Assembly (NCBI GenBank): GCA_947074135.1
Contig: CAMTOL010000069.1
Span: forward strand, 1-9,682
Source of the DNA: an uncultured Rikenellaceae bacterium
GTDB taxonomy: Bacteria > Bacteroidota > Bacteroidia > Bacteroidales > Rikenellaceae
Length of the DNA stretch: 9,682 nucleotides
Reading direction: 5' to 3'
Below are positions 1 through 6,118 of this stretch, piece by piece; the stretch's first letter is position 1; each line of letters begins with the position of its first letter. Under the pieces are notes generated by a model, which did no database searches, was not told where the DNA came from, and worked only from the letters and a program-made list of their open reading frames with translations. The position numbers and the translations under genes were made by a program.

Positions 1-13
1 ATTTCAAAGAAGA

Positions 14-1528
14 CTAAAGATATTTGCTCAGTTCCACACGAGATGGTTTAGGTGCACGTTGGTTTACTATCTCGCCCTGTTTATCATAAATTATATATCG
101 AGGCACTTCGTAAAGCTCCAAATCGCGAACAAACTTAGACGCTCTTGTATTTGTAACCACATAGTGTTGCCCAGAAATAGCATAACGTTTAATAGCTCTA
201 CGCCATCCAACTGTATCGAAAGTGATGGCAACAAAAGCCACCGGACGATTTCTAAATCGTTTACGGAGCCACGCCATATCGTCAATCTCTTTAATAGAGG
301 CAGCATTACCAGCACTCCAGAACTCAACATATACAATGCTATCTCGACAAGAGGCAATAACCTTTTCAAGAGTTATAGTCTGTCCTTGGGGAGATTCTAG
401 TATTAGGTTCTCATTTTGATACTCTTCACGATAACTGGATTTTAACTCTTTTAAAATTAAACTATCTCCTGTGATTTTTGTATATTTCTCATAATATGTA
501 GTCTTATCGCTAAGTTCGATATCACCTAAAACATTAAGAACTTTGCGAAGCAGAATTCGTTTGGACATAGAGTCTAAAGATGCTCCAGCAATAGCATCGA
601 AAGATGTTCTATTGTCAATAGTCACTCCTACACCTCCAGAACGAGAATAATTGCAGGGCACACCATAAACATTACAATAGGCTTTTACAAGTGGTTCTAA
701 TACATCTCGATGATAGAACAACGACATTATATGTTTATCAGTGACCTGACGCTGGAGTTTGGCCACCAATTGGAATAGTATTCTATCTTCAGAATCAATA
801 TTTTGGTGGAGCGCACTGCGGTTAAGGTTTATTAATTGTTCATCTACAAGTTGATTTCGACGATTTTGAATAGCTAGCATCATATTGCGATAGAGAGTAT
901 CCGTTTTCATCTGGTTTAGATAGGAGATAACCTGCTCATTGGCAACTTTATAATTATCAATCAGGGTATTTTTATCAGGAAAAAATTGGTTATAGGTTTC
1001 AACGAGTGAGATTGGAGCTTTTTCTCGCAGAACAATATTATACCAACTTCTAAGCAGCCCATAACAAGAGAAACCATTTGACAGTCGCCATCTAGAGGAG
1101 ATACTACCCATATTATACTCACGATATGGAGTTGTTAGGCTACGCGCAATTGGATACTTCTTATCGTCATAAGAAATTATAATCGTATCTCCCGCTGCAA
1201 AAACAAACTCAACACTCTCCAAAATACGATAGTAGTGCTCAACCTCGGCATAACCTTTATATGTAGGAATTACGAGGGTATCAACCATCGAAGAAGCAGG
1301 ATTAAAACTATTAACCTCTCCATTAAAATCAACGTATATTATACCCGATTCATCATCAACTCTATCACCATCACCACTATTATTAAGATGTGGGTCATTA
1401 TAGATTGGTGGATTTTCAAAAAGAAGCACAACCTCAGGCTTAACCTCTATAGTAATGGAAGGCTCAGTAGTTTGACACGCACAAAAAAGCGCAACTAGCA
1501 GCGTAAATAGTATGGCTTGTCTAGACAT
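14..1528 (-). CDS. Lipoprotein with C-terminal thioredoxin-like (TlpA-type) domain lacking the CXXC cysteines
   Basis: A 504-residue protein, complete. It begins with a lipoprotein signal peptide: a hydrophobic stretch at residues 5-15 ends in LFCAC, making Cys18 the probable lipidated residue. It is therefore probably anchored in the outer or inner membrane facing the periplasm. Residues 30-370 form a large region I do not recognise, with a long helical part at about 175-285. Residues 383-504 read as a thioredoxin fold: VYVEFW (strand), then a helix at about 413-428, VAFVAITFD (strand), and EVPRYIIYD containing the expected cis-proline (P476). Where TlpA/ResA proteins have WCxxC, this protein has AGNAAS, so the two cysteine positions are N408 and S411. 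Thiol-disulfide exchange by this domain is therefore unlikely; a structural or binding role is inferred. The ATG start is chosen because it gives an intact signal peptide. The gene lies 51 bp after the HIT gene and is probably co-transcribed with it. Confidence 0.85.
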   Translation of the reverse strand: MSRQAILFTLLVALFCACQTTEPSITIEVKPEVVLLFENPPIYNDPHLNNSGDGDRVDDESGIIYVDFNGEVNSFNPASSMVDTLVIPTYKGYAEVEHYYRILESVEFVFAAGDTIIISYDDKKYPIARSLTTPYREYNMGSISSRWRLSNGFSCYGLLRSWYNIVLREKAPISLVETYNQFFPDKNTLIDNYKVANEQVISYLNQMKTDTLYRNMMLAIQNRRNQLVDEQLINLNRSALHQNIDSEDRILFQLVAKLQRQVTDKHIMSLFYHRDVLEPLVKAYCNVYGVPCNYSRSGGVGVTIDNRTSFDAIAGASLDSMSKRILLRKVLNVLGDIELSDKTTYYEKYTKITGDSLILKELKSSYREEYQNENLILESPQGQTITLEKVIASCRDSIVYVEFWSAGNAASIKEIDDMAWLRKRFRNRPVAFVAITFDTVGWRRAIKRYAISGQHYVVTNTRASKFVRDLELYEVPRYIIYDKQGEIVNQRAPKPSRVELSKYL

Positions 1529-1579
1529 AAACTAGAGAGTATTTTTGTGATGAGTAAATTAAGTCTTTAGAATAGAAAT

Positions 1580-1969
1580 CTAGAAAAGAGCTATTTTAGT
1601 CGCAATCTCTTTAAATTGTTCAGGAGTAAGCCTTAGTTTTTCATTTGCAAAATCAATATCCTGTGCTCCATTCATCAGTGGTATAAGGTGAACGTGAGCG
1701 TGAGGCACATCAAGACCCAAAACAACTACTGCCACACGTTTACACTCGATTTTTTGCTCAATGCTTTTGGCAACCTTTTGCGCAAAGGTCATCAACGAAG
1801 CCAAACGTTCGGGCGAAAGATCAAAAAACTTATCAACCTCTAGTTTAGGTACAACCAGTGTATGTCCTTCGACTAGAGGATTAATATCTAGGAACGCGAA
1901 ATTTTCGGCATCCTCGCCAACCTTGTAGCAAGGTATATCGCCATTAATGATTTTCGAAAAAATAGTCAT
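1580..1969 (-). CDS. HIT (histidine triad) family protein, HinT-like
   Basis: A 129-residue cytosolic protein of the HIT superfamily, whose HinT branch hydrolyses nucleoside phosphoramidates and aminoacyl-adenylates. The opening TIFSKIINGDIPCYKV is the classic HinT N-terminus. FAFLDINPLVEGHTLVVPK forms the nucleotide-binding strand and loop with His36. The triad HAHVH lies at residues 90-94, and its middle His92 is the expected nucleophile. The length matches compact HinT proteins. The frame stays open upstream to a TTG at 2015-2017, which would add 16 residues. I prefer the ATG at 1967-1969 because the family homology begins exactly there. The 66 bp before it holds short direct repeats and no clear ribosome binding site. 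The gene is third in a same-strand series behind rel and the small membrane protein. The physiological substrate cannot be told from sequence. Confidence 0.95.
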   Translation of the reverse strand: MTIFSKIINGDIPCYKVGEDAENFAFLDINPLVEGHTLVVPKLEVDKFFDLSPERLASLMTFAQKVAKSIEQKIECKRVAVVVLGLDVPHAHVHLIPLMNGAQDIDFANEKLRLTPEQFKEIATKIALF

Positions 1970-2035
1970 TGTTTGTGATGTATGATGCGTGATGTATTGA
2001 CTAAAAAAGGAGGTCAAATCACAAATTACAACAAG

Positions 2036-2461
2036 TTAATATTTAGGTGTCATTATCTCGCTATACAACACCGCTTTACGTATATCAAACTCTTTTAGAA
2101 ACTCGTTCTTTTCTGCCTTTTCTATACATATTTGTTCTTCCTCTTCGTCTGTTGTAACAATAGAGGACGAAGCTGGTGCAGCAGCAGCTATTGGTTTTGC
2201 TATAAGAGGTGTCTCTACCTCAGGTTGCTTAAATTTAGGTTGTTCGAATCTAACCTCTCTTATAGTTTTGTTTTGAACCACATCTTCATTAGAGAGTTCT
2301 TCGAAACTCCACGGGTCAAATTTTTTAGGTTCATTCATCGGAGGCGGAAATGGAAAATTTTCTCCTCCGCCGTGGTTAGTTCCTTTCTTTGATTTCGAAG
2401 ATTTAGAAACAGCTACAACAATTGCTACAACAACTGCTAAAACAAGTGGTAAAAAATCCAT
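2036..2461 (-). CDS. Small membrane-anchored protein, N-terminal helix and conserved-looking C-terminal tail
   Basis: A 141-residue protein of unknown function. Residues 3-19 (FLPLVLAVVVAIVVAVS) form one hydrophobic helix with no cleavage site, followed by a lysine/serine-rich stretch (20-27), which predicts a cytoplasmic body. Residues 28-110 are low-complexity and probably disordered: a glycine run, FPFPPP, alanine and serine runs, and an acidic patch (DEEEE, 105-109). The C-terminus, about residues 118-141, is different: EFLKEFDIRKAVLYSEIMTPKY reads as an ordered amphipathic helix. From memory, a similar FDxRKAVIYSEI-type tail ends many small Bacteroidetes membrane proteins; I cannot verify this here. 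The gene begins 54 bp after the rel stop and lies 66 bp before the HIT start, so operon membership is likely. The function is not known. A scaffold or membrane-tether role is only a guess from the layout. Confidence 0.8.
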   Translation of the reverse strand: MDFLPLVLAVVVAIVVAVSKSSKSKKGTNHGGGENFPFPPPMNEPKKFDPWSFEELSNEDVVQNKTIREVRFEQPKFKQPEVETPLIAKPIAAAAPASSSIVTTDEEEEQICIEKAEKNEFLKEFDIRKAVLYSEIMTPKY

Positions 2462-2471
2462 AGCAAATCTA

Positions 2472-2484
2472 TTTTACAGTAAAA
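2472..2484. promoter_or_regulatory. Short palindrome in the rel to membrane-protein gap
   Basis: TTTTAC and GTAAAA form a perfect 6-bp inverted repeat around one central base. It lies 11-23 bp upstream of the ATG of the 141-residue protein. Its size suits a repressor half-site pair, but in AT-rich DNA such a palindrome can arise by chance. No function is assigned. Confidence 0.2.
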
Positions 2485-2515
2485 CAATAATTAAGCATTT
2501 AACTTTCATCAATAA

Positions 2516-4684
2516 TTAGTTGATTGAATCTGCCTCCAAGCGGTTAATTTTCTCGATACCTTTAACCTTTGATACTTTGTCCATTATATCATTCAAATCC
2601 TTTTGATTTTTAACATATAACGATATTCTTCCCTCAAATATTCCATCGTGACTCGAAAACGACACCTCTCGAATATTAACATCAATTTGTTCGGAGATAA
2701 TTTTCGACAAATCTAGCAATATCCCTACCCTATCAATCCCTCTCACAGCTATCGTTGCAAGATAAGACATAACCTTTTCTGCCGACCAGTTAGCAGCCAC
2801 AATCTTATTACCTTTGAGCGACGATAGGTGAACAGCTTCGGGACAAGATTTTTTATGAACTTCAATCGTTGAGTCAGGCAGTTCAAAACCAATAACTTCA
2901 TCTCCAGGGATTGGGTGACAACACTCAGCCATCGTCATTTGCCCCTGTTTATGATTTTGTTCATTATCTTTGGACAAAAATGGTTTGATAAGCTGCACCG
3001 ACCAATATTTTATTAGTTTCTCGGCTGCATTAGTTCGGAGCACTTTGTCTAAGTTATCCAGGTTGATAATACCAGCACCCACTTTAGAGTAAAATTCTCG
3101 TTTATTTGCAACATTATAAGCGGGTAGAACCTTTCTGAAAACTCTTGCTTGAGATTTGATTCCAAGATCAGCAAGTTTTTGTTCAAAGAGATCTTGACCG
3201 AGCGTCAAATTGCTAGAGTTATCACGTTTTAACGCTTGTTTAATATGGTATTTAGCTTTAGCAGTTGTAGCGTGTTCCAACCAATCGACACTAGGAGTAA
3301 CGCTTGACGAGGTAATAATTTCGATTTGGTCACCAGCAGCAATTTCGGTAAAAATTGGCACTAATTTATAGTTAATTTTAGCTCCAATTGCGCTATTACC
3401 AATATTTGAGTGAATTTCGTAGGCAAAGTCGAGTGCAGTTGAGCCTTTAGGCATTGTACGGCTATCTCCTTTAGGAGTAAAGACCATAATTTCGGAAACT
3501 TGGAGTCCGAGTTTGAAGTTATCTAAGAACTCGACAGCATCTTCAGTAGGTTGTCTGAGTGCGTGTCGGAGCTGTTCGAGCATAGGGTCAATTTCGTTAT
3601 CCGGACCTGATTTTTGTTTATAGGACCAATGGGCAGCAAATCCACGTTCGGCAATATCGTCCATACGTTGAGTTCGAATTTGCACCTCAGCCCAAACTCC
3701 ACCTTGCCCCATAACAGTACAGTGCAGCGCCTCGTAACCGTTCGCTTTTGGTGTTCCAATCCAGTCGCGTATTCTGTCCATTTTCGGGCGATATATATCG
3801 GTAATGAGCGAGTAAATATGCCAACACTGTGCTTTTTCACTTAACCCTTCTTTGGGGTTAAATACGATTCTAATGGCATATAGGTCGTAGATCTCTTCGA
3901 ACGAAACTTGTTTAGTCTTAATTTTCTTCCAAATCGAGTAGATACTTTTAACTCTTGTTGCAATTGTAAACTCAATTCCAGCCGCTTTAAGTTTTTCGAT
4001 AATTGGAGCTTTAAAGGCGTCAGTGAACTCTTCGCGTTGCAACTTTGTTTCGTCTAGTTTCTCTTCAATTTCCGCATATTCACTTGCAAAGCGATACTTT
4101 AGAGATAGATCCTCCAATTCGCTCTTAATTGCATAGAGCCCAAGTCGGTGTGCGAGTGGAGCAAAGAGGTATATTGTTTCGCTCGCAATTTTCATCTGTT
4201 TATGCGGCAGCATAGAGCCGAGTGTTCGCATATTGTGCAGACGGTCAGCGATTTTGATAAGGATAACACGCACGTCGTCCGAAAGCGTAAGCAGCATCCG
4301 CTTAAAATTTTCTGCTTGTTCGGAGCTGTTGTTATCGAACACACCGCTAAGTTTGGTGAGTCCGTCCACAATTTTGGCAACTCTTTCGCCGAAACGGTAG
4401 CTTAGGTCTTCGAGCGTGTAGTCTGTATCCTCGACCACATCGTGGAGCAGTGCAGCTTGAACAGATTTCACTCCAAGTCCAAGTTCTACCACAACAATAC
4501 GTGCCACAGCGATTGGGTGTGTAATATATGGTTCACCCGATTTTCGTTTGACTCCACTGTGTGCATCACGAGCAAAGTAGAATGCTTGACGTATCCGTTC
4601 GTAGTCGTTTTCGTCTTTACAGATTGTACTACAGTGACTTAGCAGCTCTTCGAACTGATCGTTCACCAATTTATCATCATCCAT
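2516..4684 (-). CDS. rel: Bifunctional (p)ppGpp synthetase/hydrolase (RelA/SpoT homologue)
   Basis: A 722-residue long-form RSH protein that makes and degrades the stringent-response alarmone (p)ppGpp in the cytosol. Domains in order: the hydrolase HD domain at about 25-180, with His55-Pro56, HD at 81-82 followed by VVED, and the later DRLHNMRT; the synthetase domain at about 240-355, with YDLYAIRI, TPKANGYEALH and EVQIRT (Glu333); TGS at about 398-460 (VFTPKGDSRTMPKGSTALDFAYEIH); a helical segment; a zinc-finger-like CC region (AECCHPIPGDEV, Cys588 and Cys589, then Cys614); and a C-terminal ACT domain at about 642-717. The HD motif is intact. The synthetase switch motif reads RIRD (304-307), close to the RxKD of bifunctional enzymes and unlike the ExDD of synthetase-only RelA. 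Both activities are therefore expected. The start is the ATG at 4682-4684. The first 13 codons occur again upstream at 5482-5521. It leads a probable operon with the 141-residue protein, the HIT protein and the lipoprotein. Confidence 0.97.
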   Translation of the reverse strand: MDDDKLVNDQFEELLSHCSTICKDENDYERIRQAFYFARDAHSGVKRKSGEPYITHPIAVARIVVVELGLGVKSVQAALLHDVVEDTDYTLEDLSYRFGERVAKIVDGLTKLSGVFDNNSSEQAENFKRMLLTLSDDVRVILIKIADRLHNMRTLGSMLPHKQMKIASETIYLFAPLAHRLGLYAIKSELEDLSLKYRFASEYAEIEEKLDETKLQREEFTDAFKAPIIEKLKAAGIEFTIATRVKSIYSIWKKIKTKQVSFEEIYDLYAIRIVFNPKEGLSEKAQCWHIYSLITDIYRPKMDRIRDWIGTPKANGYEALHCTVMGQGGVWAEVQIRTQRMDDIAERGFAAHWSYKQKSGPDNEIDPMLEQLRHALRQPTEDAVEFLDNFKLGLQVSEIMVFTPKGDSRTMPKGSTALDFAYEIHSNIGNSAIGAKINYKLVPIFTEIAAGDQIEIITSSSVTPSVDWLEHATTAKAKYHIKQALKRDNSSNLTLGQDLFEQKLADLGIKSQARVFRKVLPAYNVANKREFYSKVGAGIINLDNLDKVLRTNAAEKLIKYWSVQLIKPFLSKDNEQNHKQGQMTMAECCHPIPGDEVIGFELPDSTIEVHKKSCPEAVHLSSLKGNKIVAANWSAEKVMSYLATIAVRGIDRVGILLDLSKIISEQIDVNIREVSFSSHDGIFEGRISLYVKNQKDLNDIMDKVSKVKGIEKINRLEADSIN

Positions 4685-4685
4685 A
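4646..4685 (-). repeat. Direct repeat copy A: authentic 5' end of rel
   Basis: These 40 bp hold the rel ATG and codons 2-13 plus one base before the ATG. They match 5482-5521 in the same orientation at 37 of 40 positions. The innermost 34 bp (4652-4685) have one mismatch. The two copies are 836 bp apart and bracket the hairpin and the small secreted-protein gene. Confidence 0.9.
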
Positions 4686-4723
4686 TTTATGGTTTACGCT
4701 TTAGTGTTAAGGATTGGTGGAAG

Positions 4724-4753
4724 AATTTGCATTCTCACACGCTTATGCAAATT
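4724..4753. promoter_or_regulatory. Inverted repeat upstream of rel
   Basis: AATTTGCAT (4724-4732) and ATGCAAATT (4745-4753) form a perfect 9-bp inverted repeat with a 12-base spacer, 39-68 bp before the rel ATG. It has no U-tract and the arms are AT-rich, so an operator for a dimeric regulator is more likely than a terminator. I see no clear Bacteroidetes -33/-7 promoter (TTTG / TAnnTTTG) nearby; a near match TAnnTTTA occurs further upstream. The regulatory role is inferred. Confidence 0.4.
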
Positions 4754-4852
4754 AAGTGTAAAAGTAATAAAAATGGACGAGAAATAATAGAGAAAATTCA
4801 TATTAGGGCAACAATTTTACAGATTACGTTTCAAATTGGACCCCTATTTAGT

Positions 4853-4882
4853 GACACTAGGGCGCATCACCGCCCTAGTGTC
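4853..4882 (-). terminator. Strong hairpin after the small secreted-protein gene, possible terminator
   Basis: GACACTAGGGCG and CGCCCTAGTGTC pair perfectly over 12 bp around a 6-base loop. The hairpin begins 18 bp after the stop codon of the gene ending at 4901, the right place to end its transcript before the rel leader. Neither strand has a good U-tract after the stem, so it may be a non-canonical terminator or a 3' stabilising structure. Confidence 0.5.
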
Positions 4883-4900
4883 TTGAGTATAACCGTGTTT

Positions 4901-5359
4901 TTACATCGGAATTGAAAATCTAATTCTTGTAATTACTCTATTAAAATCAGTTTGAATTTCTAACGGACAGTCTGTCCACCCATAATGGAACAGATACCTA
5001 TGCTTAATGCTACTCTCAACCTCAAGAGTCCCGAACCCTAATAGGGAGATTTTCGAGATATTGTCACCAACTTTAAGTAGCCCCTTAAATAGAGAATATT
5101 TTGGAGTTTCCAAAGTAAATATATTAAAACCATCTTGCCCCGACCATCTAAAAAGATCATATTTTGCTTCTGGGCCATATTGATACGATCTTGTTCCTCC
5201 TAATTCATCATCTTGTGAACGATATCTTGTTGGTTCTCCAAGCTTCGCTCTCATTTGAGCATCGGTATAGTTTTTCCCATGCACTAATCCATTAACATCA
5301 ATGCTTCCTGAGTATGGGCGGTCGGTTTGCGCAGTCACAGTTAGCACACAAACTGCCAA
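4901..5359 (-). CDS. Small secreted protein of unknown function, probably with a lost start codon
   Basis: The open frame from the only possible standard start (TTG at 5357-5359) gives 152 residues. Translating the same frame further upstream to the stop at 5384-5386 adds KIILTIVL, giving KIILTIVLLAVCVLTVTAQ. This is a textbook signal peptide core with a VTA-Q cleavage site. No ATG, GTG or TTG lies between that stop and the TTG, so the natural start with its positive N-terminus seems lost or non-standard (ATA at 5378-5380 or ATT at 5375-5377). The mature part, about 140 residues, begins QTDRPYSGSIDVNGLVHG and ends ITRIRFSIPM. A stretch near residues 30-45 (YTDAQMRAKLGEPTRYRS) resembles the lead-in of small periplasmic proteins, but no family is recognised. 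No internal frameshift is seen. It is isolated: a hairpin follows it, and a rel fragment plus a possible gene remnant precede it. It may be a decaying gene. Confidence 0.6.
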   Translation of the reverse strand: MAVCVLTVTAQTDRPYSGSIDVNGLVHGKNYTDAQMRAKLGEPTRYRSQDDELGGTRSYQYGPEAKYDLFRWSGQDGFNIFTLETPKYSLFKGLLKVGDNISKISLLGFGTLEVESSIKHRYLFHYGWTDCPLEIQTDFNRVITRIRFSIPM

Positions 5360-5407
5360 TAGTACTATTGTTAAAATTATTTTTTATTGTTTCGTTTTTT
5401 TATATTG

Positions 5408-5481
5408 TTAATCACAAGGAGTCGAAATAGATAACGACTTACCCGAACCAAGTTTTGTAGCATTTAGTATATCAAATGGAT
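5408..5481 (-). pseudogene. Possible 3' remnant of another gene, joined to the rel copy
   Basis: Reading the minus strand in the frame ending at the TAA of 5408-5410 gives DPFDILNATKLGSGKS then LSISTPCD and stop. The frame runs back through the duplicated rel bases in a different register, so no start belongs to it. The stop lies about 25 bp before the signal-peptide frame of the 152-residue protein, the spacing expected for the end of an upstream operon partner. A 24-codon open stretch is easily explained by chance, so this is tentative. The GSGKS is not taken as a Walker A motif. Confidence 0.3.
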
Positions 5482-5521
5482 CTATTAGAACTGGTCGTTC
5501 ACCAATTTATCATCATCCATA
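5482..5521 (-). repeat. Direct repeat copy B: displaced 5' end of rel, interrupted by two stops
   Basis: This copy matches the rel start region at 37 of 40 bases. On the minus strand it encodes MDDDKLVNDQF from the ATG at 5518-5520, identical to Rel residues 1-11, and then TAA TAG. The differences are one silent change (GAT to GAC, codon 9) and two G-to-T changes that turn Glu12 (GAA) and Glu13 (GAG) into stops. Similarity ends one base before the ATG on one side and after codon 13 on the other. Confidence 0.85.
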
Positions 5522-5632
5522 ATAATATCATAATTGCAATCTACAATAAAAAAGTTAAAAACACATCATAATCCACAACTAATCATAAAACTAACTATAA
5601 ATATAGTAATCATATAAACCTAATTACAACCA

Positions 5633-6118
5633 CTACAAATCTTTTGCAAAGATTTTAGATACTACTTTAAATCCTATTTTCTCAAAAAAATGGTGAGCTC
5701 TATGATTATTGAGTCCCGACTCCAAATAGCAACTAGCAACCCCATTCTCCATCATTCTATCAAACACAATCCCAATTATCTCACTTCCAATCCCAGAACC
5801 TCGACTCTCAGGTTCAACACACATATCATAAATAACACCATAATGTTCATAAGAATCACTCTCATACCCGGCTATAATAAAACCAATTAACATATCCTCA
5901 TCGAGCACAAGCAATATGATTGCATCTTGATTAGCACTCTGTCTATCTAGATACTCTTTCCAACGGCTCAATGCCTCGTGACTTAACCTGCCATCGCTGT
6001 GAGCAATTCCCATTTGAATCTCCCCATGCGATATATAATCAGGGTGCCGCTCTAGCATTTTAATAAAAAACTCAGCAACTTTATCTCTCCAATCGATTGA
6101 ATAATTAATTATATTCAT
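5633..6118 (-). CDS. GNAT family N-acetyltransferase
   Basis: A 161-residue, single-domain acetyltransferase that would transfer an acetyl group from acetyl-CoA to an unknown amine. Motif A is clear: VIYDMCVEPESRGSGIG at 95-111, with the RxxGxG pyrophosphate loop at R106-G111. Motif B follows as YLESGLNNHRAHHFFEKIGF at about 131-150, including the usual Asn and the FFEKIGF end of the fold. The N-terminal 60 residues are helical and probably shape the acceptor site. Its ATG overlaps the TGA of the 514-residue gene as ATGA, so translation is probably coupled and the two products may work together. The substrate could be a small molecule, a peptide or the partner protein; nothing in the sequence decides. 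The gene is AT-rich compared with recA. About 110 bp of AT-rich DNA with no visible gene (5522-5632) follows it. Confidence 0.9.
   Translation of the reverse strand: MNIINYSIDWRDKVAEFFIKMLERHPDYISHGEIQMGIAHSDGRLSHEALSRWKEYLDRQSANQDAIILLVLDEDMLIGFIIAGYESDSYEHYGVIYDMCVEPESRGSGIGSEIIGIVFDRMMENGVASCYLESGLNNHRAHHFFEKIGFKVVSKIFAKDL

Noticed and set aside
1975..1997. Direct repeat GTGATGTAT twice before the HIT gene
   Set aside because: Short, low-complexity and 14 bp apart; nothing ties it to regulation.
1970..2017. N-terminal extension of the HIT protein from a TTG
   Set aside because: The 16 extra residues (TSFFSQYITHHTSQT) fall before the family start and come from repeat-like DNA; the ATG at 1969 is better.
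5435..5449. GSGKS as a Walker A motif in the small open frame
   Set aside because: It sits 14 residues from the end of the frame with no P-loop fold around it.
5482..5520. MDDDKLVNDQF as a functional leader peptide controlling downstream genes
   Set aside because: It has no regulatory codon bias or attenuator hairpin after it, and its exact identity to the Rel N-terminus is better explained by duplication.
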